DNA of 64,000 nucleotides from Prevotella sp. (GTDB lineage Bacteria; Bacteroidota; Bacteroidia; Bacteroidales; Bacteroidaceae): NCBI GenBank assembly GCA_017538105.1, contig JAFYJN010000041.1, positions 62,001 to 126,000 of the forward strand, read 5' to 3'. Shown piece by piece: positions 7,667 to 16,977 of this stretch (position 1 is its first letter; each line of letters starts with the position of its first letter). The notes under the pieces were generated by a model. It saw only the letters and a program-made list of their open reading frames with translations, ran no database searches and was not told where the DNA came from. The position numbers and the translations under genes were made by a program.

Positions 7667-10384
7667 TCATTTAAACTTCCACCAATCCAGACGAATCTCT
7701 CCCTCTGCCTTGTCGAAGCAGATGTAGAGGTCGTGCTTGCCTGTGGCGTTCTTCACTTTGGCGGAGAACTCGCGGTATTTCTCCAACGTGCCTGTTGCTG
7801 AAATGTCGACAGAGCCTATCACCGTTCCGTCGATACCATCGAGACGTAGGGTGATGGTGCATTTGCCTTGTGCTGCTGCAGTGATAGCAAATTGCTTGGC
7901 ACCCTTGCTGCCGAAGTCCACTCCACGCAGACGGATATATTCACCTTTGTCAATGTGGGTTACATACATGTTCTTGTATCCAACAGAGGCGGGCATATCG
8001 GCTACCACACCGGTGTTCGGGATGCCCATCTTGGCCGATTTCAGTCCGAAACCCCACGCCATTGTCTCCGCTTCCACGCGGGTGTAGGGGTTGAGGCTTC
8101 CTAACTGCTTGATGGGGTATTGGTCGAGCCAGTAAGGCACTTCGGCGATGGTGCCATCAGGTTGGTAGGATATCTCTGCCACCGACACCGAGCGGCGCTC
8201 ATGATGAATGAAAGTCTCCAAGTGCATCAAGTCATAGTTCTGGCCAAAGATATACGAATGTCCTTTGTAGTCGGTGATGCCGGGATGGTTGCCACGGTCA
8301 CGCTGTGTGGGTTTCATGATGTAACCCTTGCTCTGCCAAGGTCCCGTGGGACTGTCGCTCATGGCGTAACCCAGTGCTTCGGGACAGCAGGTGGTGGCAT
8401 ACCCTAGATAGTATTTGCCGTTGCGTTTGTAAAACCACGGCCCTTCTTGGTAGTGGTCAATATGGTAGTCGAGTTTCACGATGTCGCCCTTCGTCGAAAT
8501 CATGTCTTCGTTGAGCCGCACGTAATAGGTGTTGGGGTTGCCCCAATACATATATGCCTGTCCATCGTCATCCACGAACACTGTCGGGTCGATATCCTCC
8601 CAATGCTCTTGTTGCCATACCAACGGCTTGCCCAGTGGGTCACGGAATGGACCGTAGGGGCTGTCAGCCACTAATACGCCGATGCCATGGCCGTGGAGTG
8701 GGGCATAGAGGTAGTATTTGCCGTTGCGCTCTATACATTGGATAGCCCATGCTCCATTCTCGCGACTGCGCCAAGGGAAATCTTTCAGTGAAGCCACCGC
8801 GCCGTGCTCCGTCCAGTTCACCATGTCGGTGGTGGACCACAACAGCCAGTCGTACATGAAGAATCCTGCCGAGTTCTTCTCATTGAGGTCAGGGATGTCC
8901 TCGGGCGACGAATCGTGCGAGGTGTAAAGGAATAGCGTGTCGCCCACGACCAATGGAGAGGGGTCGGCGGTGAATTTGGTTTGGAACAACGGCATGTTGC
9001 ATTGCTCCAATCCGCGCATCTCCCACCAATCGAAGTTGAACAGTTTCGGCCCTTTTCTTCCCGTGAACACGAAATAGAGGTCGTGGGTGCCTGTGGCGAT
9101 AGCCGTCAGGTCGGCCGTCAGCGTCTGCCATGCTTCCCAACCGCCTGTGCCTGGGACTTCGAGACGCACCAGTTGCTCACCACCGAGACTGTCAATGCGC
9201 ACTTCAATGGCACCGCCGCGCAGACCAGAGGCCACCTTGGCGGTGAAGGTGCGTGGCACCTTATTGCCGAAATCTACGTTTTGCAGCTTGATATAATCGC
9301 CGTTATGTATATCGGTGACGTACACGCCTGCCTCATTGTTCTGCTCCGTCTTGATACCTTTTGAAAAAGCCATCGTCTCCGCTTCCACATGACGGTAGGG
9401 TGAGAAGGAACCCACAGGTTTCACACCCTCATCCGTCGGCATGATGGTGGGAAAGGAGCCGTCGGCATTGTATTTGAACTCTTCTACCGCCACGCTGCGA
9501 CCGAAACCGCCGCCGCCAGGTAACTTTCCTGTATGGTAGAAGAAATAACTGTGCCCCTTAAAATCCGCTACGCCACAGTGGTTGGTGAACGACCCCGTTT
9601 CCACCTGCGGCATGACCTGACCAGCGTAGGTCCATGGGCCGGTAGGTGACGGTGCCGTGCTGTAGGAGATGTGCTCTGGGATGCCGCCTGCCGCATAGAG
9701 CAGTTGGTATTTGCCGTTGCGTTTCGTAAGCCACGGCCCTTCCACATAACTGTCTTTGTACTGTTTGCCTTGCACCCTCTCGTTCATCGCCGGCGAACCG
9801 AAGGCCTCCTCGGTCATGGGCAGCATACCCACCTCACCCTCGTAGGAAATCATGTCGCGGTTGAGTTTGAGGTAATAGACACGCGGGTTACCCCACATGA
9901 GCCATGCCTGTCCGTCGTCATCGATGAACACTGTCGGGTCGATATGGTCCCAACTGCCGTTCTCGAAAAGTGGTTTACCCAGTGCATCACGGAAAGGACC
10001 TGTGGGACTGTCACCGACAGCCACGCCGATAGCCATACCGTTCGACAACTTCGAGTGAGCGCAGATATACCAGAAGAAATGGCCGTCGCGCTCAACACAT
10101 TGGCTGGCCCATGCCCGGTCGTCTGCCCAGGAGAAACTCTCCAAAGCCAGGGGTGAGCCGTGGTCGGTCCAGTTCACCATGTCCTGTGTAGAATACACGC
10201 GCCACTCCTGCATCCAGAAGAAGTCGGCACCGTCTTCGTCATGGCCGGTATACACATACATCGTACCATCGTGTACCATAGGTGCTGGGTCGCTTGTACA
10301 CCATGTCTGGACGAAGGGGTTTTGAGCCTTTGCTTGGAACGCGGCAAAGAGTCCCAAAAGGGCCAAGGTCAGTATTTTTTTCAT
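7667..10384 (-). CDS. Tandem GH43-CBM6-GH43-CBM6 glycoside hydrolase
   Basis: A secreted 905-residue enzyme with signal peptide 1-20. The order is GH43 (about 22-325), CBM6 (332-456), a second GH43 (465-765) and a second CBM6 (769-905). Both five-bladed propellers keep the inverting triad: Asp32, Asp149 and Glu215 in the first (SDPAP, HIDPTVF, VEGPW) and Asp474, Asp599 and Glu647 in the second (ADPSP, DIDPTVF, QEGPW). The likely activity is arabinofuranosidase or xylosidase on arabinoxylan. The ATG at 10384 starts a standard signal peptide; an upstream extension would cross the promoter. Two active catalytic domains in one chain suggest an internal duplication. Confidence 0.92.
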   Translation of the reverse strand: MKKILTLALLGLFAAFQAKAQNPFVQTWCTSDPAPMVHDGTMYVYTGHDEDGADFFWMQEWRVYSTQDMVNWTDHGSPLALESFSWADDRAWASQCVERDGHFFWYICAHSKLSNGMAIGVAVGDSPTGPFRDALGKPLFENGSWDHIDPTVFIDDDGQAWLMWGNPRVYYLKLNRDMISYEGEVGMLPMTEEAFGSPAMNERVQGKQYKDSYVEGPWLTKRNGKYQLLYAAGGIPEHISYSTAPSPTGPWTYAGQVMPQVETGSFTNHCGVADFKGHSYFFYHTGKLPGGGGFGRSVAVEEFKYNADGSFPTIMPTDEGVKPVGSFSPYRHVEAETMAFSKGIKTEQNNEAGVYVTDIHNGDYIKLQNVDFGNKVPRTFTAKVASGLRGGAIEVRIDSLGGEQLVRLEVPGTGGWEAWQTLTADLTAIATGTHDLYFVFTGRKGPKLFNFDWWEMRGLEQCNMPLFQTKFTADPSPLVVGDTLFLYTSHDSSPEDIPDLNEKNSAGFFMYDWLLWSTTDMVNWTEHGAVASLKDFPWRSRENGAWAIQCIERNGKYYLYAPLHGHGIGVLVADSPYGPFRDPLGKPLVWQQEHWEDIDPTVFVDDDGQAYMYWGNPNTYYVRLNEDMISTKGDIVKLDYHIDHYQEGPWFYKRNGKYYLGYATTCCPEALGYAMSDSPTGPWQSKGYIMKPTQRDRGNHPGITDYKGHSYIFGQNYDLMHLETFIHHERRSVSVAEISYQPDGTIAEVPYWLDQYPIKQLGSLNPYTRVEAETMAWGFGLKSAKMGIPNTGVVADMPASVGYKNMYVTHIDKGEYIRLRGVDFGSKGAKQFAITAAAQGKCTITLRLDGIDGTVIGSVDISATGTLEKYREFSAKVKNATGKHDLYICFDKAEGEIRLDWWKFK

Positions 10385-10415
10385 TATTTTCAGGATAGCT
10401 TTTGTTATTATTTTG

Positions 10416-10423
10416 CAAAAGTA
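10416..10423 (-). promoter_or_regulatory. -7 box for the tandem GH43 gene
   Basis: TACTTTTG on the minus strand, 32 bases before the start codon. No clear -33 box at normal spacing. The 296-base region 10385-10680 holds only this and the LRR promoter; nothing else is seen. Confidence 0.5.
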
Positions 10424-10621
10424 ACAAAAAACAACAAGCAATCCTCTTTTTTTTGTTTCATCTTCTTTTGTTATTGTTACAACGGTGATGATGGAGGCAT
10501 AATTGTAGAATATGTATGTTTACAAACACTTTGGTCTATGAAGACATTATGTCGACAATATCAAAAATTGCATAAAACTTAAAAAATGATAAAAAGATAG
10601 GTGTAAATCGTTTTTTATGCA

Positions 10622-10629
10622 TATATTTG
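10622..10629 (+). promoter_or_regulatory. -7 box for the LRR/protease operon
   Basis: TATATTTG, 51 bases before the TTG start of the LRR gene. No convincing -33 box is seen. Confidence 0.5.
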
Positions 10630-10680
10630 CAAAGGGGGAAGAAACTTTACGATATGGTCTTTTAATATCAATAAAAAAAC

Positions 10681-11979
10681 TTGAATAAAGAAAAAAAAAT
10701 ATTGTTTATACTCATTACTCTGATGAGTATGGCTTGGCAGATAAGCTATGCATATAGTTTCTCCGCTCAGAACAGCGATGGGATAACTTTATATTATAAT
10801 TTAATCTCCAACAGTGAAGTCGAGGTTACCTATGGACCAACTAAATATGGATTATACCCTGGTGTTGTTAACATTCCTTCAACAGTGATTTATGAAGGTG
10901 AAGAACTGACAATAACAAGCATCGGCAATAGTGCGTTCTATTGCTGCTTAGATTTGACGAGCGTAATCATTCCCTCGAGCGTGACGAACATCGGTGCAGG
11001 GGCGTTCATGTACTGCTCAAAGCTAACGAGCGTAATCATACCTATGAGCGTGACGAGTATTGGCGATAATGCATTTTATGACTGCTCAGCTTTAACGAGC
11101 GTGACAATCCCCTCTGCTGTGACGAGCATTGGCAATAATGCGTTCATAGGCTGTTCTAGTCTTACGAATGTGAGTGTCGCTAACGGCAATACAGTTTATG
11201 ATTCAAGGAATGATTGTAATGCTATTATAGAAACAGCAACCAACACTTTGGTGCTGGGATGTAGTACGACAACCATTCCCGAGAGTGTGAGGAGCATTGG
11301 TCCTGTCGCGTTTTATAATTGCACAGGCTTGATGAATGTGGTCATCCCTTCAAGCGTGGAGAGCATTGACGATTATGCATTCTATGGTTGTTCTAGTTTA
11401 ACGAACATGCTCATACCCTCAAATGTAACGAGCCTCGGGATAGGTGCGTTCTTCGGCTGCACTGGCTTAAATTTTTTGACTATCTCCGAGGGGGTGACAA
11501 TCATCAACGAAAAAGCTTTCTCTATTTGTCCCAGTTTGACGAGTGTGACCATCCCTGAAAGCGTGACTGTCATCGGCGATTTTGCGTTTGAGAGTTGTTC
11601 CAACTTGACGAACGTTACCATTCCCTCAGGTTTGACGTACTTAGGTGGTTTTTCGTTCTCTCACTGTCCCAAACTGACGAACGTCTATTGTTACATGGAA
11701 ACGCCATTAATAATTTCTAAAGCTAACACTTTCTCCAACCGAGCCAATGCAACACTTTACGTACCTTACGGCACAAAGACTGCATATGAGGCAGCATATT
11801 GTTGGAATGATTTCAAGGAGATTATAGAGATGAACCACACGGACATCAGCCTCACCCCCAGCCCCTCTTCAGAGGGCGAGGGGAGTGGTTACTTCACGTT
11901 GGATGGTCAGAATCTCAATGGTAAGCCCACTCAGAAAGGCGTGTATATAGTGAATGGAAAGAAAATAGTAATAAAATAA
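10681..11979 (+). CDS. Secreted BspA-like leucine-rich repeat protein
   Basis: A 432-residue protein with a signal peptide (about 1-24) and about ten BspA/LRR_5 repeats of some 23 residues, each like LTSVTIPSSVTSIGDNAF with a following C or GCS. This is the repeat of Treponema-type and Tannerella BspA surface proteins that bind host or matrix proteins. Translation probably starts at TTG 10681: an in-frame TAA lies nine bases upstream, and the next ATG would remove half of the signal peptide. The segment SLTPSPSSEGEGSGY near residue 395 is encoded by a GC-rich palindromic repeat. The tail GKPTQKGVYIVNGKKIVIK is shared with the next protein. Confidence 0.88.
   Translation: MNKEKKILFILITLMSMAWQISYAYSFSAQNSDGITLYYNLISNSEVEVTYGPTKYGLYPGVVNIPSTVIYEGEELTITSIGNSAFYCCLDLTSVIIPSSVTNIGAGAFMYCSKLTSVIIPMSVTSIGDNAFYDCSALTSVTIPSAVTSIGNNAFIGCSSLTNVSVANGNTVYDSRNDCNAIIETATNTLVLGCSTTTIPESVRSIGPVAFYNCTGLMNVVIPSSVESIDDYAFYGCSSLTNMLIPSNVTSLGIGAFFGCTGLNFLTISEGVTIINEKAFSICPSLTSVTIPESVTVIGDFAFESCSNLTNVTIPSGLTYLGGFSFSHCPKLTNVYCYMETPLIISKANTFSNRANATLYVPYGTKTAYEAAYCWNDFKEIIEMNHTDISLTPSPSSEGEGSGYFTLDGQNLNGKPTQKGVYIVNGKKIVIK
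11850..11885. repeat. GC-rich palindromic element inside the LRR gene
   Basis: CTCACCCCCAGCCCCTC and its partner GAGGGCGAGGGG form an imperfect hairpin, translated as LTPSPSSEGEGS. It sits exactly between the LRR region and the conserved C-terminal tail, and does not shift the frame. Confidence 0.7.
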
Positions 11980-11992
11980 TTAAGCAACCATT

Positions 11993-14710
11993 ATGCGAAG
12001 AATAGGTATAGTAATCGTTGGCCTGTGTTGGTGCCTTTTAGGTTTCGCGCAAGAGGTCAGTGTAAGTGAAGCCTACCAAAAGGCTCAGGCCTTTATGATG
12101 GAAAAAGGCAAACAGGTGGTGTCAATGCCCCGTAAGGCTCCCGGTGCCCATGGCCAGGAGGCTGCGACCTTCTATGTGTTCAATGCCGTGGACAATGAGG
12201 GTTTCGTGCTTGTGTCGGGTGACAGCCGTTTGGGTGACATCCTCGGCTATTGCGACAATGGCTCTTATGACGAGGGGCAGATTCCCGACAATATGCGTGC
12301 GTGGTTGATAGGGTATGCAGACCAGATAAAGGCACTGCGCCAGGGCAAGGCAGAAGTGGCTAAGAAAGTGCAGGCACATTCCGCTATCCGACCGCTGCTG
12401 ACCTCGAAATGGGATCAGGGTGTGGCCGATGCCAATGGCGATGCTTATAACCGTCAGTGCCCCACAATAGGGGGCGCTCACTGCGTGACGGGATGTGTGG
12501 CTACTGCCATGGCCCAGGTGATGCGCTATCACAAATGGCCTGTGGCCTCCACGGCGATGATACCCTCGTACAAATCAAACGAGACTGTGGGTACCCTCAG
12601 TGCGTTGGCACCCAGACAATTCGATTGGGATAACATGCTCGACCAGTATCAAGGAGATGAGAACACCACATTGATGGATGCCGTGGCCTGGCTGATGCGC
12701 TATTGCGGACAAGCCGTAGAAATGGATTATGGCACCAGTGCTTCGGGTGCATATAGCGATGATGTGGCGAAGGCTCTACGCACCTATTTTGACTATGACA
12801 CGAATGCACGACATGTGATGAGAGCAGACTATATGGCGGAAGGGTGGGATAATCTTATCTACGGCGAATTACAATCGCGACGCCCCGTGCTTTATTGCGG
12901 TGCATCGACAGGTGGCGGCCATGCCTTTGTGTGCGATGGCTGTGACAATCAAGGTCTTTACCATATCAACTGGGGATGGGATGGTTATTATGACGGCTAT
13001 TTTAAGCTAACCCTTCTCAATCCCAATGGCGGCGGCACGGGCGGCGGTGGCACGGAAGACGGCTACACGATAGACCAGGATGCCGTCGTGGGAATACAGA
13101 AACCCACAGGCAACAATAACGATGAGCGATTTCTCAATCTGTATGATTTTACCTACAGCGGTTCCACCATCGAGGCTACCTATTGGAACAGGACGGGTAT
13201 GACCGGCACATTTCAGTACGGATTTGTCTATCAAGCGGTCGGTGTTGGAGGTAATACGTATAACTTTAGCTATGAGACGGCAGTTGTCGAACCTTTGGAA
13301 GTGCCAAATTACAGCCTGGATGTGAACACGCTGAATCTTGCCGACGGCACCTATCGTTTCTATCCCTACAGCTGTATAGATGGTGCCAGTTGGGACCATC
13401 CGCAGGGTGATGGCGGCACATATATTGAAGTCGTGATGCAAAACGGTCAGAAACAATCGATGACGTATCATCCCCAGGCCGACCTGCAGGTGGTGAGCGT
13501 CGATTGCGTTGGAAACAAGATTGTGAGAAGCCCGCAAGAGGTAAAAATCAAGATGAAGAACATTGGCGAAGAGTTTAATGATGTGTTTTACCTCTTTGCC
13601 TCGAAAACCAATAGTAAAGGTAATCCTGTGAGCATGACATGCATGGCGATAGAAGCGGGAGCTACCGAGGAGACAAGTCTCTATTTCACGCCGACATCCA
13701 CCGGTACATGGAAATTGTGGGTAGGTCTCAATGAGACGGGTTCAAACGCGATGGGTCCTTATACAGTGGAAATAGCCAGTACACCCTCTGGCACCAGCAA
13801 TCTCTCTTTGACCAATTACACCGTCGACACCTCTGATGGAGTGGATATACATGTCAGCGTGAAAAACAACGCATCACAAGGTTATTACCGGTCTATAGCA
13901 TGTGCCATCTTCTCAGAAGAGAGCAGCACCAGCATCAAACTCTACGAATCAGGCAACCTCAATTTGGCAGCAGGGGAAACGGTTGATTTGGTCTATCATT
14001 TTGAGGGGCTGACCCCGGGTAAGCAGTATTATGCCAAGTTGGCTCGATATGCCCAGTACGGATCGTCAAGTTTGAGTCTCTTTGGCAATGCCATGTATTT
14101 CGTACCTCAAGAGATGATTCCCAACGACGTGACATTTACCATTAGCAGTGCGGGCGTGGGCACTTTTGCCAGTCCTTATGACCTGGACTTCACGGGTATC
14201 TCAGGCTTGAAGGCGTATATCGCCAGTGGCTTCAACCCCTCGACGGGCAGGTTGGTGCTCACAAGAGCGGAAGAGGTGCCTGCCGGCACGGGCCTTTACG
14301 TCAAGGGTACGCCGGGCACCTATACTATCCCCGTGGAAGAGACGGCGATGCTCTATATGAACTTCCTCGTCGGTGTGACGGCAGCCACTGAGGTGTCTCC
14401 CACCACGGCCACCCACACGAATTACATCCTTGCCTCTGGCTCTTATGGCAACGGCTTTTATCCGCTGTCGAAGACAGGCACCATCGCCGCCGGCAAGGCA
14501 TACCTGTCGATACCCACAAGCTCAAGTGGCGCCTCTGCGAACTTCATCGGCCTGGAGTTCGAGGATGAGGAGACAACATCAATTACGAGTGCCGAGCGCC
14601 TAATGCCGAATGAAGGATTCTGGTACACGCTCGATGGCCGCAAACTCAACGGCAAGCCGACGCAGAAAGGCGTGTATATTGTGAATGGAAAGAAAATCGT
14701 GATCAAGTGA
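11993..14710 (+). CDS. C10 family (streptopain-like) secreted cysteine protease
   Basis: A 905-residue secreted protease. It has a signal peptide (1-19), a Spi-type prodomain (about 20-140) and a C10 peptidase domain (about 140-370). The nucleophile is Cys168 in TGCVATAMAQ and the His is His310 in GGHAF; INWGWDGYYDGYF follows as in streptopain. After it come CARDB/Ig-like beta domains (about 490-700), a further beta domain and a C-terminal tail ending NGKKIVIK. The family (SpeB, interpain A) degrades host proteins. It starts 13 bases after the LRR gene and should share its transcript. Cleavage of the prodomain would be needed for activity. Confidence 0.93.
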   Translation: MRRIGIVIVGLCWCLLGFAQEVSVSEAYQKAQAFMMEKGKQVVSMPRKAPGAHGQEAATFYVFNAVDNEGFVLVSGDSRLGDILGYCDNGSYDEGQIPDNMRAWLIGYADQIKALRQGKAEVAKKVQAHSAIRPLLTSKWDQGVADANGDAYNRQCPTIGGAHCVTGCVATAMAQVMRYHKWPVASTAMIPSYKSNETVGTLSALAPRQFDWDNMLDQYQGDENTTLMDAVAWLMRYCGQAVEMDYGTSASGAYSDDVAKALRTYFDYDTNARHVMRADYMAEGWDNLIYGELQSRRPVLYCGASTGGGHAFVCDGCDNQGLYHINWGWDGYYDGYFKLTLLNPNGGGTGGGGTEDGYTIDQDAVVGIQKPTGNNNDERFLNLYDFTYSGSTIEATYWNRTGMTGTFQYGFVYQAVGVGGNTYNFSYETAVVEPLEVPNYSLDVNTLNLADGTYRFYPYSCIDGASWDHPQGDGGTYIEVVMQNGQKQSMTYHPQADLQVVSVDCVGNKIVRSPQEVKIKMKNIGEEFNDVFYLFASKTNSKGNPVSMTCMAIEAGATEETSLYFTPTSTGTWKLWVGLNETGSNAMGPYTVEIASTPSGTSNLSLTNYTVDTSDGVDIHVSVKNNASQGYYRSIACAIFSEESSTSIKLYESGNLNLAAGETVDLVYHFEGLTPGKQYYAKLARYAQYGSSSLSLFGNAMYFVPQEMIPNDVTFTISSAGVGTFASPYDLDFTGISGLKAYIASGFNPSTGRLVLTRAEEVPAGTGLYVKGTPGTYTIPVEETAMLYMNFLVGVTAATEVSPTTATHTNYILASGSYGNGFYPLSKTGTIAAGKAYLSIPTSSSGASANFIGLEFEDEETTSITSAERLMPNEGFWYTLDGRKLNGKPTQKGVYIVNGKKIVIK

Positions 14711-14789
14711 GTGCAATGAAAACTTGTTTGGATTGCCGAACGTGAACGATTTATGAAAAATCGTGATTAAGTGAGTTCAATGAAAGCCC
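14692..14789 (+). repeat. Duplicated 3' end of the protease gene
   Basis: The last codons and stop of the protease gene with some 3' sequence (AAAATCGTGATCAAGTGAG...CAATGAAA, from 14692) recur with two changes from 14757. This is a tandem duplication of about 30 bases with a 64-base offset. The rest of 14711-14961 shows no gene. Confidence 0.65.
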
Positions 14790-14961
14790 AAACAGGTGTT
14801 CGAACAGAGCATCTAACTTGCAGATGCTTGTCAAATAACTCATCGTGAACAATGGCCTTGTTTTCTACCTCCAATATGACAGGTTGAGCGACAAATATGT
14901 GTTCTTAGACAATATCCTTGAGCATGAGAGTATTTGAAGGATGAAAGATACGATAATACTA

Positions 14962-15537
14962 TTATTTTAGAGATTGGTATCCGTCTATTTCTTCCACGAG
15001 CATATTGATATTTCTTGACTGATGGAAAGCAAGCACAAATTGTATTATAAGGAACACGGTTGTCACCAAGAATAACACAAAAAGCCAAGAAGTTAATTCC
15101 ACCGGTTCTTCAAGTATATGAACAATGCTTTTGTAAAGAGCAGACTTTAATTCTAAAAAAGCCCAAACAAGTAATGCTGCTGTGACGGGTAAAAAGATAA
15201 ACGAACACTTCAGACTATGCTTTTTGAATGAGAAAAGGTCTTGTTTGAGATGGGGATTGGTTGTTGTCAATTTATCTCGGCTGACAGGAGAACAATAAAA
15301 CACATCAGATATCGCCCATGCCACCATTACAATAAAAATGGCTACAAATACTGGTAATCGCAGACTTGCTCTGTGGCTGGCATAAATCCCCAATGCAAGC
15401 CATGCTACGGCAAGGATGGCCTTAATAGGCCATAACTTAGGGAAATCACATTTTGATAAATGCCTTTTAAATCTATCATAATCACTCTTCCCTTCTTCAA
15501 TTTGCTTTAACTGGTCATTTTGGTTGTTTGTTTCCAT
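14962..15537 (-). CDS. Four-helix membrane protein, unknown
   Basis: A 191-residue protein with a charged N-terminus (about 1-37) and four hydrophobic stretches, near 38-52, 60-80, 106-128 and 148-170, the middle pairs split by the loop CSPVSRDKLTTTN. No family was recognised. Its codons are more A+T-rich than those of its neighbours, and it stands alone between the protease operon and the next minus-strand genes, which may point to acquisition. The coding call rests on frame coherence and normal membrane-protein composition. Confidence 0.65.
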   Translation of the reverse strand: METNNQNDQLKQIEEGKSDYDRFKRHLSKCDFPKLWPIKAILAVAWLALGIYASHRASLRLPVFVAIFIVMVAWAISDVFYCSPVSRDKLTTTNPHLKQDLFSFKKHSLKCSFIFLPVTAALLVWAFLELKSALYKSIVHILEEPVELTSWLFVLFLVTTVFLIIQFVLAFHQSRNINMLVEEIDGYQSLK

Positions 15538-15582
15538 ACTGATGGTTTTTTGGAAATAGATGGTGCTCCCCGCCTGTCGTTA

Positions 15583-15645
15583 ATATGTTCTTATGTTCCT
15601 TTGTCGAAATAATTGTTCTTATGTCGAAAAACTTGTGTTCCGATG
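15583..15645. repeat. Degenerate decamer repeat after the DUF5715 gene
   Basis: Words such as GTTCTTATGT and TGTCGAAA recur at about 10-base intervals, beginning about 10 bases past the neighbouring stop codon. The unit differs from those at other loci. Confidence 0.5.
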
Positions 15646-15653
15646 TCTAATCA

Positions 15654-16289
15654 TCACCGACGGCTGGTGATGTGAAAACAGGGCTGTTGACGCTCATGCA
15701 TCACATAGCAGCGGCCTTTTTCGCGCAGTTGGCTGAGCACCTCGCCCAAGAGGTATTTCAGTTGTTTCAGCGTAGCGCGGGTTCCACTGATGTGGTCGAA
15801 ACGGCTGTAGGTGATGTCGAAGGTAGTGGCGTATTGGTGTGTTGATTTCTTCACTGCATTATGATTGTTTTTCATCAGCCGTCGCACATCTTCTTCCGTG
15901 CGCAGCACTGAGGTGACGATGATGCGGTAGTTGCCCAATTTGTGTTTCTTCAGAGATTTCTGAAAATCGCGGCCAATGGTTTCCAACAATTCGCTGGCTC
16001 CTCTGGTGAGATAAGGCACAGAATGGGTGAGCTTGTCGACACGGTAATATTGGCAGGTGCCGATGTGCACCAGTCTGTCACTCACCCCGTCAATCTGTTC
16101 GCGGCTCTTCAGGGTGTGTGACAGACCATGCTCCTGCGCCGCCATCAGTTGTACACTGTTAACGTCGGCCAAGGTGAACGGAAAGGTTTCGGGTACGTTC
16201 TTTGCCTCATGGTGGCATGCACACACAAAGGCCATGATAAGTATCATGGCCAAGAATGTCTGCAATATTAGGGAGAATGGTTTTCTCAT
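15654..16289 (-). CDS. DUF5715-like protein with M15 peptidase-type motif
   Basis: A 211-residue envelope protein with an N-terminal lipoprotein-like signal (hydrophobic stretch ending AFVCAC). The segment STHQYATTFDIT resembles the metal-binding SxHxxGxAxD motif of M15 peptidases (VanY, DacB-like), although the expected Gly is Thr. A role in trimming peptidoglycan peptides is possible, not shown. Its ATG overlaps the stop of the upstream lipoprotein gene by 4 bases (ATGA), so the two are translationally coupled. Confidence 0.75.
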   Translation of the reverse strand: MRKPFSLILQTFLAMILIMAFVCACHHEAKNVPETFPFTLADVNSVQLMAAQEHGLSHTLKSREQIDGVSDRLVHIGTCQYYRVDKLTHSVPYLTRGASELLETIGRDFQKSLKKHKLGNYRIIVTSVLRTEEDVRRLMKNNHNAVKKSTHQYATTFDITYSRFDHISGTRATLKQLKYLLGEVLSQLREKGRCYVMHERQQPCFHITSRR

Positions 16290-16786
16290 TCTTTGGCAGG
16301 CGTCACGGCAGTACTGTCGTTGGATGTTTCGGTGGCTGCTGGCGTGGCGGTGATTCGTCCCGCGAGGATGTCGTTCAACTCATCCTTGCTCACGAGGATG
16401 TTCAGTGTCTCGCCAGTCTTGGCCCCTTTGATGCTGTATGCCAGCGAACGGTCGGTGTTAACAAGTGTCTGGATGATTTCGCGGAAACCTTCATTGTTCA
16501 CGTTGCGTACCAGATTCTGCACCACGCCGTTTTTAAGGTCATCCTGGTGTTCGCGCATGTAAGCGATGGAGTCTTGTTCCTCGCTCTGTACACATTCGTA
16601 CACCATCTGCGTATCCGAGAGTGTTAGCTGTTGGATGGTCATACCGCCGCCAGCATCCTGTGGCATCTTGGCATTGTACTTGGCGATGGCCTTATCCAAC
16701 TGCGCTTGTTCGCCACAACTTGACAAATTGGCGGTGAGGAGCAACGCTCCCACGAGTGAAAGGGTGATTGATAGAATTCTTTTCAT
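16286..16786 (-). CDS. Small lipoprotein, unknown function
   Basis: A 166-residue protein with a signal peptide and a lipobox, LSSC at residues 21-24. The mature part is mostly helical and acidic, with a Thr/Ala/Ser-rich tail. No family recognised. It overlaps the following DUF5715-like gene by 4 bases, suggesting a joint envelope role. The region upstream is a 14-base tandem repeat, and no consensus promoter was found there, so transcription may come from the Sel1 gene promoter. Confidence 0.8.
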   Translation of the reverse strand: MKRILSITLSLVGALLLTANLSSCGEQAQLDKAIAKYNAKMPQDAGGGMTIQQLTLSDTQMVYECVQSEEQDSIAYMREHQDDLKNGVVQNLVRNVNNEGFREIIQTLVNTDRSLAYSIKGAKTGETLNILVSKDELNDILAGRITATPAATETSNDSTAVTPAKE

Positions 16787-16800
16787 GGGCTTATTGATTG

Positions 16801-16915
16801 TTTAGTGTTTAATGTTTAGTGTACAGTGTTTAGTGTTTAGTGTACAATGTTTAGTGTACAATGTTTAGTGTACAATGTTTAGTGTACAATGTTTAGTGTA
16901 CAGTGTTTAGTGTTC
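16801..16915. repeat. 14-bp tandem repeat TTTAGTGTACAATG
   Basis: About eight units of TTTAGTGTACAATG and variants (TTTAGTGTTTAATG, TTTAGTGTACAGTG), the central four nearly identical. It lies between the Sel1 gene stop and the lipoprotein start, 14 bases before the latter. Such an array may vary in copy number. Confidence 0.85.
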
Positions 16916-16977
16916 TTTATAACGCTCTTTATTGTGAATGGCGGATGTTTATTTTTCTAAGACTAAAGTGCTGAAGG

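Noticed and set aside
16801-16915. Possible CRISPR or origin iterons in the 14-bp array
   Set aside because: Units are directly adjacent without spacers, and no replication or DnaA-type genes or cas genes are near.
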